The notes under the pieces were generated by a model. The model was given only the letters and a program-made list of their open reading frames with translations, was not told the origin of the DNA and made no database searches. Positions 43,075-52,446 of a DNA stretch of 64,000 nt are shown piece by piece. Source of the stretch: Coriobacteriia bacterium (GTDB lineage: Bacteria; Actinomycetota; Coriobacteriia; Anaerosomatales; JAAXUF01); NCBI GenBank assembly GCA_013336165.1, contig JAAXUF010000006.1, forward strand, positions 62,001 to 126,000, given 5' to 3'. How positions within the stretch are numbered: position 1 is the stretch's first letter; each line of letters starts with the position of its first letter. Made by a program: the position numbers and the translations under genes.

Positions 43075-43668
43075 TTAGTTGTGGCATGTCCCACACTCGA
43101 AGACCTCGGCGTGGTGGCAAGACAAGCAGTACATCTTCTGATTCGTGGCCTTGTGCATCGTGTGACAACTTGTGCATGTCATTTCTGCGTCTACGTGCGC
43201 CTTGGTCAGTGTGGGAGCCAAGTGCGGGTTGACCGTTGTCCCCTTCGAATCCGTCAGTACGGTGACGCCTGCGGTCTTCTTTGCCAACTCGGCAAGAGTA
43301 GTGTTGTGACAGGCGGAGGATAGGCAGGTCGTCTGGTCCACCACCGTCTTGGTGAGCTTCGTCGGCATCACGCTCTCTGATGTCACACCAGCATGCGCGC
43401 TCTTGAGTCCCTCGGCGTCGACGTGACAACTCATGCATTTCACACCCGCAGTCGCGTGCGTTGCGCCGAGCATGATGGCGTCCTTGGACGACTTCAATTC
43501 AGCTGCATGGCAGAATCCACAATCCGAATCCGGACTCCAAACGACAGTCTGATCAGATCCTTGGTCTGTCGAGCTCTTGCTGCTCCCGCAGCCAACCAAG
43601 AGGCCGAGCATCAACGCGAAGATCAGTACTGGCAACAAACGAATGGCCCACTTAGTTGTGTTGTTCAT
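43075..43668 (-). CDS. Multiheme cytochrome c lipoprotein (module 1)
   Basis: 197 residues. The signal ends LLVGC (Cys 27), an N-terminal lipid anchor. Heme-binding motifs are CGFCH (~50), CMSCH, CLSSACH (an unusual CX4CH), CTSCH, CLSCH and CGTCH at the very end: five canonical plus one expanded. Extra His residues (HATAG, HVDAEG, HMHK-like) could be axial ligands. It resembles the tetraheme/NapC-independent donors of Shewanella periplasmic flavocytochromes, here as a separate lipoprotein. The operon with the flavoprotein implies transfer of quinol- or hydrogenase-derived electrons. Start ATG 43668 follows AGGAGGTGA. Confidence 0.9.
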   Translation of the reverse strand: MNNTTKWAIRLLPVLIFALMLGLLVGCGSSKSSTDQGSDQTVVWSPDSDCGFCHAAELKSSKDAIMLGATHATAGVKCMSCHVDAEGLKSAHAGVTSESVMPTKLTKTVVDQTTCLSSACHNTTLAELAKKTAGVTVLTDSKGTTVNPHLAPTLTKAHVDAEMTCTSCHTMHKATNQKMYCLSCHHAEVFECGTCHN

Positions 43669-44055
43669 CTTCAGTTGTTCACCTCCTTGTGCTTCCTTGG
43701 GGGTCTCCCTCACTCGGTCGCCCCCCTAGCGTTGCGTTACTTTTCCGCAGAACAGCCTCCTCTCCTCTGAACTCCTCCGAACCGGAGTCTGAACCGTCTT
43801 GCCAACCCCGACGGCAGTCTCGGCCTCTGGCATGAGGCTAGGGCGAAGAGCATCAGAGAACATCGAACAAAGGATTTGATCTTTCGGTTCGCAACGATAT
43901 TCCGAGTAATCACAATGTGATGAGCCGGCCGAGGGAATGAGGCGCATGTCGGCCAGCGAGAGCTTCAGGAGAGTCTGGAAAAGCTCTGAGCCCGACATAC
44001 GGCGTCGTTGACAGATCGACGGACTCTGTCATATTCGTAGGAGCTGAGGCATCAG
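43669..44055. promoter_or_regulatory. Divergent promoter region of module 1 (387 bp)
   Basis: No gene is supported here. It separates the cytochrome/flavoprotein operon from the LuxR regulator. A 13-bp palindrome ATCACAATGTGAT lies at 43909-43921 in an AT-richer stretch. It could be a regulator site for either side, but nothing else confirms it. Confidence 0.45.
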
Positions 44056-45603
44056 ATGACCCGCTCGGAACCGCTACAAGACTGCGAGTCTCAAGAACCG
44101 GAACACACCGTGGTGTACGTCCTGCCAGGAGACCACATGCCCGATGACGCAAGACCTAACGTTTTGGCGCAGCTCCCGGCGGATACGGCCTTGGTTCTTG
44201 GAGCCAGCTGTTATTGGGCTTGGAATCTCATAGGACAGGGCGGTTCGCTACATCTCGCCACAGAGGGCTCTCTTGGAGTGGGCTCTTATATAGGGGCAAG
44301 TGCTGCCACAGTCGTCGCCCTCTCGTTGATATCAGGCTTGTTTCAAAGAACTCCCGCTAGGAGACGTTTGGCATTGGCAGTGATCGCCCTGTGCTTGGTC
44401 GGGGCCCTCATGCCGATACTTGCTCAAGGACTCGGCTGGTCCGCCCAGGCACTACTCGTGACGGCCAACCTAGCAAGGACTGTCGGAGGGAGTGGCCTAT
44501 TAGTGTTATGGGGACTTCAGTTTGCCCTGATGGACACCGACCGGGTCATTCGTGCCGTCTCATTGTCGAGCCTGCTAGCGGTAGCCATCTTCGCCTTAGG
44601 AGTCAGCGGCTTGCCCTACATGGCGTCTGTCTTATTCGCAGGCCTACCCCTCTTGTCGGCCGTGTTCTATCTCTCAGTTCGCCCGGTACTTGCCGCGCAG
44701 CAGCCCCGACCTCTGCGGTACGCACCTCGCCTAAGCTTCTACGGTACGCGAGCCCTGTTCGGCTCGGTTATCGGACTGGTGGCCGGTCTCAATTCCTTGC
44801 GCGGATATGAGACTCTGGATCAGACATCACTGCGGCCTCTGGCGCTTGGCATAGGGTGTCTTCTTCTCCTGACCCTTGTCGGTCTGATCTCCTTTCCAAG
44901 TCGCTTTCGACTCGACAACCGATATCTTCCTGCCCTGCCTTTGCTGACTGCGGGGCTACTGCTGATTACCTTTGCAGGGACCAATTTCAACTTGGTATCT
45001 CGGGTGGCCGCTGCGACAGCTTGGCTTTCATGGATAATCTTGTCTTCAATACAACTGTCGGGCCTCAAGCTCAAACTTGGCATGCCCGTAACGACACTCT
45101 CGTTCTCCGAAAAATCGACAGTCGTGGTTTCGTGGCTCTTGGGATTCTTCGCCAGTTCGACCGCCGGTCGATGGCTTGCGCCAGATCTTGACTATGCCGT
45201 GTTGCACAGCACGACCTCCATCATCTTCGCCTACGCCGTCGTACTCGTCGCGACCTTCGTTCTAGGCAAGTACTTCATAGAAAACGCGCCTCTGTTGACG
45301 ACTTCGACAGCTGAGGACCTTCATACGCTCATCTCTCTCGCCGCCCAGAGAATCGCCGCGCAGTTCCGCCTCACACGGCGAGAAGAAGAAGTGCTCGTTC
45401 TCCTGGCCAGCGGCCGCACTAGACCCTATATCGAACGAACCCTCATGATCTCCAGCGGCACAGCGAGAACGCATATCAACCACATCCATCAGAAACTCGG
45501 TATCCACAAGCAGGAGGAGCTGCTGGATCTCGTCAGGAAGTACAGCAGCACAGAGGGACCGCATCGGACCGACCCGGCACGAGATTCGAGACTTCCGACC
45601 TGA
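44056..45603 (+). CDS. Membrane-bound LuxR-type regulator (module 1)
   Basis: 515 residues. About 12 hydrophobic helices fill residues ~35-420 with no recognisable sensor domain. A C-terminal LuxR winged HTH (~440-500) reads FRLTRREEEVLVLLASGRTRPYIERTLMISSGTARTHINHIHQKLGIHKQEELL. Such polytopic LuxR proteins are greatly expanded in Eggerthellaceae-like bacteria next to exported flavin reductases (established pattern). It probably senses the reductase substrate and activates the divergent operon. ATG 44056 is used. Another in-frame Met lies at residue 28 and would give a more conventional start close to the first helix. Confidence 0.9.
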   Translation: MTRSEPLQDCESQEPEHTVVYVLPGDHMPDDARPNVLAQLPADTALVLGASCYWAWNLIGQGGSLHLATEGSLGVGSYIGASAATVVALSLISGLFQRTPARRRLALAVIALCLVGALMPILAQGLGWSAQALLVTANLARTVGGSGLLVLWGLQFALMDTDRVIRAVSLSSLLAVAIFALGVSGLPYMASVLFAGLPLLSAVFYLSVRPVLAAQQPRPLRYAPRLSFYGTRALFGSVIGLVAGLNSLRGYETLDQTSLRPLALGIGCLLLLTLVGLISFPSRFRLDNRYLPALPLLTAGLLLITFAGTNFNLVSRVAAATAWLSWIILSSIQLSGLKLKLGMPVTTLSFSEKSTVVVSWLLGFFASSTAGRWLAPDLDYAVLHSTTSIIFAYAVVLVATFVLGKYFIENAPLLTTSTAEDLHTLISLAAQRIAAQFRLTRREEEVLVLLASGRTRPYIERTLMISSGTARTHINHIHQKLGIHKQEELLDLVRKYSSTEGPHRTDPARDSRLPT

Positions 45604-45628
45604 CGCTCGAGGGTCTTCGTTGCGTCGC

Positions 45629-48004
45629 CTACCGCCTCGGCCCGCCCCCCGGCCCCAGCCCGTGTCCGCCGAAGGCGTTTCTGAGCGCGGTCAGCACTCG
45701 TCCGGCGTAGCTCGGAGCCTCGGCTGAAGTCTCGCGGAACTTGAGCGCGTCGGCGATCGCGGGAACCGGCACTCCCAGCTCCTCGGCGGCCTCCACCGTC
45801 CATGCACCCTCGCCGGTGTGGCCCACGACCCCGCTCACGCCCTCCAGCTCGTCACCCAGCTCCGAGTACGCCTCCTTCAGCCAGCCGACCAGCCGAGACT
45901 CCACAACGCTGCCGTGCTGGTAGATGTCGGCGACGTCTTCGAGATCGAGGCCGAACGGCGAGGCATGCAGCACCTGGAAGCCCTCGGCGATCGACTGCAT
46001 CATGCCGTATTCGATGCCGTTGTGGACCATCTTCACGAAGTGTCCCGCGCCATGGCCCGGGAAGAACAGGTAGCCGCCCACGACGGAGACGTCGGCGAAC
46101 ATCGCCTCGTGCGCCTCGAAGACCTCGCGGTCGCCGCCGATCATGAGCGACGCCCCCCGCCGGGCCCCGTCGGGTCCACCGCTCGTGCCGCAGTCGAGAA
46201 AGTGGACGCCCGTCTCGGCGAGACGCTCCGCCCGAAGCGCGGCGTCGCTGTAGCGGCTGTTGCCGCCGTCGATCACGGTGTCGCCCGGAGCGAGCAAGCC
46301 CGCGAGGGCGGCCTCGCCAAACAGCACCGCATCGACCGGCGCGCCGTCCGGCAGCATGATCCACACCGTCCTCGGCGGCGCCAGTGCGGTCACAAGGTCG
46401 CGTAACGACGCTGCCGGCAGCAGCCCGTCGGCTGCGAGCTCCTCGGCGACATCATGGTGGCGGTTCCAACCCACGACCTCCCAGCCGTGCCCGATCAGGT
46501 TCAGCGCGAGCGCCGAGCCCATCTTGCCCAGTCCCACCACTCCCGCCTGCCCTCGCCGAGTATGCAGGGACAGCTTCGCGTCCGCCCGCATTACGATGTC
46601 GGCGGTGCCGGCCTCGTAATGCTCGAGCGGCACCAGCCCAGCCTTCCAGCCTTCGATGATCGGGTCGATGAATCTCCAGCCCGCGTCGACTTCGCGCGTC
46701 GAGACGAACAGTGTCTGGTCGCCGCGCATGGCGTCGAACAGAAGCTTCGCGTACTCCTCGACGTACTGGGCCTTCTCCTCCTTCTCGTAGAGGAAGAACG
46801 AGAACGTCCGCTCCTCGACTTCGTCTTCGAATCCCGGCTTCTTCGCGAAGAACGTGATCTCGATGCGATCCTCCGGCTCGAGTGTGAAGGTCACGCGGTT
46901 GGTGCGCGGCTGATCCGGGTCGCACATGCACTCGGCGGGGTGCTTGAACGTCACGACGATGCGCTTGCAGGCCTCGCCCATGCTCTTGCCGGACTCTATG
47001 GCCACCGGCACACCGGCCCATCTCGGCCCGGCGAGGTGCGTGCGAACCTGAAAGTACGTCTCGGTGTCCGAGCACGGCGCCACGCCCGTGATCTCGCGGA
47101 AGCCGCCGTGCTGCGCGCGGAACGTGTGCTCGGCGACCTCGCCCGGCGTCATCGGACGCAGGCTTTCGATGAGCGTCGCCCGCGCCTGACGGATCGCCTC
47201 GGCATCGCCCGACCCGGGCTGCTCCATCGTCACCAGCGCGAGCATCTGCAACAGGTGGTTCTGCCCCACATCGCGCAAGGCACCCACCGTGTCGTAGAAC
47301 GCCCCGCGCTTCTCGGCGCCGATCGCTTCGAGCAGCGTGATGTCGATCGCCTCGATTGCCTGCCGGCTCCATTCGCTCTCGAAGAGGTTGTTGCCGAAGC
47401 GGAAGTTCATGATGCCCTGCAGCATCTCCTTGGCGAGGTAGTGGTCGATCCGGTAGATCTGCTCCTCGCGAAACAGGCTGCCAAGCAGCGTGTCGAGCTC
47501 CCGCGCCGTAGCCAGGTCGTCCCCGAACGGCTTTTCCACCAGCACCCTCGACCAGCCGAGAAGATCGCTGCATTCGTCTGCCAACCCGCTTCCCGCGATG
47601 CGGCGAAAGATCGTCTCGTAGTTGCCCGGCGGCACGGCGAGGTAGAAGAGCTTGTTCGCGCACACGCCCCACTCGTCCTGGATGCTCCCGATGCGTTCCT
47701 TGGTCGCGCGGTACGACGCCTCATCGTCGAATGCACCGCGCTGATAGCGGAAGAGCGCGAGGAAATCATCGACGTCGGTGCTCTGCGCGTCGGGCGCGCG
47801 CTCGGCCAGGATCGCGCGGACGTGGGACTGCAGTTCGGCATCGCCCCACTCTCGGCGCCCGAAGCCCACCACGCACAGGCGCTCGGGCAGAAGCCCCCGG
47901 TTGCGCAGGTGGAACAGCGACGGCACTACCTTGCGGGCCATCAGGTCACCCGTCGGCCCGAATACAACGAGAATGGTCGGAGAAAATTGCCGTACTTGCG
48001 ACAT
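45629..48004 (-). CDS. Fused glucose-6-phosphate dehydrogenase and 6-phosphogluconate dehydrogenase
   Basis: 791 residues in a single frame. Residues ~10-480 are G6PDH: VVFGPTGDLMARKVVPSL at the NADP site, RIDHYLAKEMLQGIMNFRF with the catalytic His region, FKHPAE near the end. Residues ~495-790 are a short-form 6PGDH: VVGLGKMGSALALNL, VIDGGNSRYSDA, FLDCGTSGGPDGARRGASLMIGGD, HFVKMVHNGIEYGMMQ. No lactonase domain lies between them. Together they would carry out both oxidations of the oxidative pentose phosphate route, yielding reductant and ribulose-5-phosphate. The short 6PGDH type often uses NAD. ATG 48004 with AAGGGA is chosen. Fusions of this kind are rare. Confidence 0.92.
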   Translation of the reverse strand: MSQVRQFSPTILVVFGPTGDLMARKVVPSLFHLRNRGLLPERLCVVGFGRREWGDAELQSHVRAILAERAPDAQSTDVDDFLALFRYQRGAFDDEASYRATKERIGSIQDEWGVCANKLFYLAVPPGNYETIFRRIAGSGLADECSDLLGWSRVLVEKPFGDDLATARELDTLLGSLFREEQIYRIDHYLAKEMLQGIMNFRFGNNLFESEWSRQAIEAIDITLLEAIGAEKRGAFYDTVGALRDVGQNHLLQMLALVTMEQPGSGDAEAIRQARATLIESLRPMTPGEVAEHTFRAQHGGFREITGVAPCSDTETYFQVRTHLAGPRWAGVPVAIESGKSMGEACKRIVVTFKHPAECMCDPDQPRTNRVTFTLEPEDRIEITFFAKKPGFEDEVEERTFSFFLYEKEEKAQYVEEYAKLLFDAMRGDQTLFVSTREVDAGWRFIDPIIEGWKAGLVPLEHYEAGTADIVMRADAKLSLHTRRGQAGVVGLGKMGSALALNLIGHGWEVVGWNRHHDVAEELAADGLLPAASLRDLVTALAPPRTVWIMLPDGAPVDAVLFGEAALAGLLAPGDTVIDGGNSRYSDAALRAERLAETGVHFLDCGTSGGPDGARRGASLMIGGDREVFEAHEAMFADVSVVGGYLFFPGHGAGHFVKMVHNGIEYGMMQSIAEGFQVLHASPFGLDLEDVADIYQHGSVVESRLVGWLKEAYSELGDELEGVSGVVGHTGEGAWTVEAAEELGVPVPAIADALKFRETSAEAPSYAGRVLTALRNAFGGHGLGPGGGPRR

Positions 48005-48092
48005 GTGAGATCCCTTCCCACCCATGGGCGGCCCCAAAGCGTTACGCTTCACTTAAGGATTCCCTTTTGACGTCAACAAGGAGCGGTTTTCG

Positions 48093-48881
48093 TTGTCCAT
48101 CATCGATGTTCATGTTCATGTCTGGCCCGACAAGATCGCCGGCAGCGCCGTGCCCTCCATCGAAGCGGCGGGCCAGCTGCGCGCACGCTACAACGGCACG
48201 CTCGCCGGCCTCATCGCGGAGATGGACCGCACCGGCGTCGACATCTCAGTGGTGCAGCCGGTGGCCACGAAGCCCGGTCAGGTGTGCTCGATCAACACGT
48301 GGGCAGCCGAGATCGACAACCCCCGCCTCGTGATGTTCGGCGCCATGCACCCCGACTTCGAGGATCCCTCCGCCGAGATCGCCCGCATCGCGACCCTCGG
48401 CCTGAAGGGCATCAAGCTGCATCCCGAGCACCAGTCGTTTACGCCGGACGAACCGCGCCTGGACCCCATCTACCGCGCTGCCACCGAGCACGACCTCGTC
48501 GTGTTCTTCCACGCCGGTGCCGACGAGATCCATCCCGGCATCCACGGCACGCCCGAGGCGTTCGCGACGATGCTCGACCGCCATCCCAACATGCGCGTCG
48601 TTCTAGCGCACATGGGCGGCTACCGCGTGTGGGATGGCGTCTCACATGTACTCGCGGGCCGCAACGTCTGGATCGACACCGCATACACGCCGGGTTATCT
48701 CCCCGACGACGACTTCGTCGCGCTCATCCGCAAGCACGGCGCCGAGAAGGTGCTCTTCGGCTCCGACGGCCCGTGGACCGACCCCGCCGCCGAGATCGCT
48801 CACCTGCGACGCCTCCCGCTCGCACCCGAGGAGATCGAGGGGATTCTCGGCGGGAACGCAGCGCGGCTCCTCAGGCTGTAA
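48093..48881 (+). CDS. Metal-dependent amidohydrolase, PF04909 type
   Basis: 262 residues. A TIM-barrel hydrolase with HVHVWPD near the start (metal His pair), LKGIKLHPEHQSFTP (~108-122), VVFFHAGADEIHPG (~140), VVLAHMGGYRVWDG (~175) and VLFGSDGPWTDP (~223, metal Asp). These fit amidohydrolase-2 members such as decarboxylases or lactone hydrolases. The start is TTG 48093 with AAGGAG upstream. It is divergent from the dehydrogenase fusion, and a lactone-type substrate could be imagined, but there is no direct evidence for gluconolactonase activity. Confidence 0.9.
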   Translation: MSIIDVHVHVWPDKIAGSAVPSIEAAGQLRARYNGTLAGLIAEMDRTGVDISVVQPVATKPGQVCSINTWAAEIDNPRLVMFGAMHPDFEDPSAEIARIATLGLKGIKLHPEHQSFTPDEPRLDPIYRAATEHDLVVFFHAGADEIHPGIHGTPEAFATMLDRHPNMRVVLAHMGGYRVWDGVSHVLAGRNVWIDTAYTPGYLPDDDFVALIRKHGAEKVLFGSDGPWTDPAAEIAHLRRLPLAPEEIEGILGGNAARLLRL

Positions 48882-48883
48882 GG

Positions 48884-48922
48884 AAGAGCCCCGACCCGGA
48901 ATGACCGGATCGGGGCTCTTTG
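48884..48922. terminator. Bidirectional terminator
   Basis: AAGAGCCCCGA (48884-48894) pairs with TCGGGGCTCTT (48910-48920), an 11-bp perfect stem, then TT. It lies between the convergent amidohydrolase and module 2 flavoprotein genes. Confidence 0.8.
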
Positions 48923-48942
48923 CGTCAGTGAATGCCGCGAAC

Positions 48943-50583
48943 TTAGAGTTTCGCGACGTACTTGCCCGTGACATAGCCGAAGGTGTAGCAGCGGCCCAGC
49001 GAGAGGCCGAACACAGTCAGCGGATAGTCGACGCCGCCGTAGAAGCCGCCGCCCTGGTTGCCCACCGAGAACAGGCCCTTAATCGGCTTGCCATCGGCGT
49101 TGAGGCACTGGCTGTGCTCATCGACCACGAGGCCCGAGCAAATCGCCGAGACGCGCAGGTGACGATGGATTCCGTAGAACGGAGGGGTCTTGATCGGCTT
49201 GAGATACTCGGCCTGCTTGCCGAAGTCGAGATCCTTCCCGCCCGCAACGAGATCGTTGTAGCGCTTGACCGAAGCCGCGAACTTCGTTGGATCGATCTTG
49301 AGCTTCGTGGCCAAGGCCTCTAGCGTATCAGCCTTGTACGTGCCGATGAAGCCTTCGAAGACGCCTTTGCGCTCGACCTTCTCCTCCGGCATGTAGACCT
49401 TCATGCCCTCGGGATCGACCAGCCTGCCCGGCCACGTGGCAGCCTGGGTCATGTAGGTCGAGTCAAAGATCTGCGAGTACCAGCCTGCGTTTTCCTTCTG
49501 CTTGAGATAGTTGTTCAGGATCGACATCTCGGCAGTCTCGTTGACGAAGCGCTCGCCGTTCTGGTCGACAGCCAAGAAGGGCATATCGCACATGGTTGAG
49601 GGACCGGCATCGAAGTCATGGAGCATCTTGGTGTGGCCGATGTTCTCGATCACGGCGCCAGCCCAGTAGCCCATGATGTGGCCGTCACCGGTCTTGTTGA
49701 GTTGCTTGCGCTCGTAGTTCTTGATGTCAGGCAAGAAGTAGTTCGACATCTCCTCGTTATTCTCGTAGTCGCCGCAGGCGAGAATGACGCCCTTCTTGGC
49801 ACTGAACTTGGTGTAGGTGCCGTCGCTTGCTTGACCGATTACGCCCGTAACCGCCCCTGAGCCGTCGAGGACAAGCTGAACACCCTTGGTCGAGTAGAAG
49901 AACTCAACCCCCGCTTTGGCTGCCGTCTTGGCAAGAGCCTGCATACCGTCGCCGGCAGTGTACGGCTTGGGGCCGAAGAACGAGGTGACGTAGTTCATTG
50001 AATAACCGTTGACCTTGAGAATCGCGCCCTGCTGCAGGTTGGCCTGATCGATGACGGTGGCGCCACCCTCAAGAGACTTGGCGATGACCCACTTGACAGC
50101 CTCACCGGAGTTCTTCGCCCAGACCTCGAGAAGCTTGCGGCTTGCGCGGTGATCGTTGTCTTTGATGCACCTCGCGACAAGGGCCTCAACGCCTGCCGGG
50201 TCGCTCTTGGCAAGATCGATGCCGGTACCAGAGTTGCCCTGGCTGATTACTTTGCTCTCTTTCTGAAGAACCGCAACCTTGGCTCCAGCCTCGAGGGCCG
50301 ACAGAGCGGCAGGAACGCCGGATGCCCCAGCGCCAACGACAACGACGTCGAACTCCTTGGTGGCCTTGATCTGACTGTCAGCAATGGCTGCGGGCTTGGC
50401 AAGGAATTTCAGCGTCGCGCCGCCGTCGGTGCTGGTAGCGAGCGTAGTCGCGGCGGTACCCGACTTCGAACTGCAGCCGGCGAGGCCGACCACGCCGGCT
50501 GTCGCGGCGACTGCCGCTGCGCCGGTGATGAAGCTGCGGCGCGAAATCCCTGTCTCGAGCGCGTGCTTGGTGTAACTATCCAA
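48943..50583 (-). CDS. TAT-exported FAD-dependent reductase, fumarate reductase family (module 2)
   Basis: 546 residues. TAT signal ISRRSFITGAAAVAATAG ending GLAGCS (possible lipid anchor). FAD motif VVVVGAGASGVPAALSALEAG (~79-99), then GNSGTGIDLAKSD and the late SVGNQGGGFYGGVDYPLT, all family traits. There is no cytochrome gene beside it, so electrons must come from elsewhere. It is similar to the module 3 protein (KKGVILACGDYENN versus KKGVILAAGDYSNN, and FYGIHRHLRVSAICSGL versus FYGIRKHYRVSAIVAGL), so these two are close paralogues and module 1 is more distant. The start TTG 50583 follows AAAGGGG. Substrate unknown. Confidence 0.88.
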   Translation of the reverse strand: MDSYTKHALETGISRRSFITGAAAVAATAGVVGLAGCSSKSGTAATTLATSTDGGATLKFLAKPAAIADSQIKATKEFDVVVVGAGASGVPAALSALEAGAKVAVLQKESKVISQGNSGTGIDLAKSDPAGVEALVARCIKDNDHRASRKLLEVWAKNSGEAVKWVIAKSLEGGATVIDQANLQQGAILKVNGYSMNYVTSFFGPKPYTAGDGMQALAKTAAKAGVEFFYSTKGVQLVLDGSGAVTGVIGQASDGTYTKFSAKKGVILACGDYENNEEMSNYFLPDIKNYERKQLNKTGDGHIMGYWAGAVIENIGHTKMLHDFDAGPSTMCDMPFLAVDQNGERFVNETAEMSILNNYLKQKENAGWYSQIFDSTYMTQAATWPGRLVDPEGMKVYMPEEKVERKGVFEGFIGTYKADTLEALATKLKIDPTKFAASVKRYNDLVAGGKDLDFGKQAEYLKPIKTPPFYGIHRHLRVSAICSGLVVDEHSQCLNADGKPIKGLFSVGNQGGGFYGGVDYPLTVFGLSLGRCYTFGYVTGKYVAKL

Positions 50584-50882
50584 TGCAGTTCCCCTTTCGG
50601 TAATCGGATCTCCCGATCCGATGGCAAGAGCTGCGCACCCTTTGCAGAGTCACTCCCCGGTTTCTCCCTCCGGTTGCAGCTGTGCAGCGCGCAGCGATAG
50701 CGTCCCACCCTCTCAGGCTTCAGACATCAGCCCTTTCCCCGATCGCATGGTCTATCTTCATAAACTCTCCACATAAACCCCTCCGAGAGCACGCGATCTG
50801 CGACAAGGGCTACAATGCTCGGGTATCTCGATCCTTGGGTTCACCGCGTTGTCGACGGCAGTCGTGAATCGGAGTGGCTGCA

Positions 50883-52358
50883 ATGCCCGATTACCCGCCA
50901 GACAAGCTTTCCTCGCACGGCGAGGCTCTTGAGGAGTCCGCGGCACGAGGGTCGGGCTGGTTCGCACAAATACCCAAGGTGCCGCTGTTCTTCCTCGGAA
51001 TCGGCATTTACCGGGCCTGGATCGAACTCGTCTACGTGCGCCCTCTGGTGAACTTCCCTACTTGGGATGTCGCCGGTCATGACGTGTTCGATCTCGCGAT
51101 GGTGGTCGTGCTGCTGCTCTGCGCGGCTCTATCGCGAAGGCTGGTCCCCATTTCCGAGAAGCGTTGGGTGCTGTGGTCAACCGGCGCCCTCATGGTGGCA
51201 GGCACGATCTTGAGCTTCTGGTCGATATACGACCCGGCGATCGCCACATGGGCGGCCTTCCCGGGAGCTATAGCCGCTGGAGTGGGCACCGCCGGCATGA
51301 TCCTTCTGTGGTCCGAATTCTTCGGTTGCCTCAACCCGACCCGCGTAGCTCTCTACTACTCGCTCTCGCTTCTGTGGGGTGCGTTTGTCGTACTGGTGAT
51401 GAAGGGGCTCGTGTTTAGCTACCTCGCCATCTTCACCACCGCGCTGCCGATCCTCTCGCTCATATGCGTGGCAATGAGTTTCGGAGCGATTCCGGCGGCG
51501 GATCGGCCCAAACGCACGTGGGGCAAGTTCTCATTTCCATGGAAGCCTGTGGCTCTTATGGCGGTGTATGCGTTCGCACACGGCCTGAGAGAAAGCGCTC
51601 TGTACTCGGAGTCGGGGCCCCATTCATCATGGGGGGTCGTCGTAGCTGCTGCCATCGTCGTAGTCGGTGTCCTGTCGCGGCACGAGAGTTTCGACTTCGC
51701 CATCATCTACCGAGTCGGGCTTCCGCTCATGGTGGGAGGCTTGCTGCTTGTGCCGTTGTTCTCGGGCGTGGGCACACACGTCTCCAACTTCTGCGTCGCC
51801 GCGAGCTACACTTCGTTCTCAATCCTGATCATGCTCATCCTGAGCAACATCACGTACCGCTATGGGGTCGGCGCCGTATGGCTTTTCGGCATCGAGCGGG
51901 GCTTCCGGGCTCTTGTGATGTGGTTCGGCCGGATGACCAACAACCTGTTCGACGCGATCGGTCTGTCTGCGAACACCCAGTCGGCCGTCATCTCAGTGGC
52001 GGTCGTTCTGCTCATCGTCGCATGCACGATGATCTTCCTCTCGGAGAAGGAGCTCTCGTCACGCTGGGGAATCACGCTGCTCGGCGGAGAGAAGCGTGAC
52101 GATCAACTCGAGGAAAAGAACCGCGTGGCAAACCTGTGCGTGAAGTTGGCCGCCCAGCACAACCTCTCCCCCAGAGAGGCCGAGGTGCTGCAGCTACTGG
52201 CGCTCGGAAAGAGCATCGGCGACATCGAACGCGAACTCGTGATTGCGAGAGGCACCGCCAAGGCGCACCTCGGGCATGTGTACGGCAAGCTAAACATACA
52301 TACGCGAAACGAGCTCTTTGAGATGCTCGGCGTGAGCGCCGAGACACTCGGGCGGTAG
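50883..52358 (+). CDS. Membrane-bound LuxR-type regulator (module 2)
   Basis: 491 residues with ~12 hydrophobic helices (VPLFFLGIGIYRAWIELVY opens the first) and a C-terminal LuxR HTH (~425-485: NLSPREAEVLQLLALGKSIGDIERELVIARGTAKAHLGHVYGKLNIHTRNEL). ATG 50883 has GGAG eight bases upstream. A GTG nine bases earlier overlaps that ribosome site. Divergent from the module 2 flavoprotein across ~300 bp that holds no gene. Likely regulator of it. Confidence 0.92.
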   Translation: MPDYPPDKLSSHGEALEESAARGSGWFAQIPKVPLFFLGIGIYRAWIELVYVRPLVNFPTWDVAGHDVFDLAMVVVLLLCAALSRRLVPISEKRWVLWSTGALMVAGTILSFWSIYDPAIATWAAFPGAIAAGVGTAGMILLWSEFFGCLNPTRVALYYSLSLLWGAFVVLVMKGLVFSYLAIFTTALPILSLICVAMSFGAIPAADRPKRTWGKFSFPWKPVALMAVYAFAHGLRESALYSESGPHSSWGVVVAAAIVVVGVLSRHESFDFAIIYRVGLPLMVGGLLLVPLFSGVGTHVSNFCVAASYTSFSILIMLILSNITYRYGVGAVWLFGIERGFRALVMWFGRMTNNLFDAIGLSANTQSAVISVAVVLLIVACTMIFLSEKELSSRWGITLLGGEKRDDQLEEKNRVANLCVKLAAQHNLSPREAEVLQLLALGKSIGDIERELVIARGTAKAHLGHVYGKLNIHTRNELFEMLGVSAETLGR

Positions 52359-52446
52359 ATCCGATCACATCTGATCACGTCGTCACGCAGAAGCGGCCGG
52401 AGCATGATGCCCCGGCCGCCCCAGTGTCGCGCGTTGAAGTCGCAGT

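Noticed and set aside
46452-47672. Long minus-strand open frame (406 codons) within the dehydrogenase fusion
   Set aside because: Same strand but shifted from the real G6PDH frame. Translation is Arg/Gly-rich and lacks motifs, while the other frame is a clear G6PDH.
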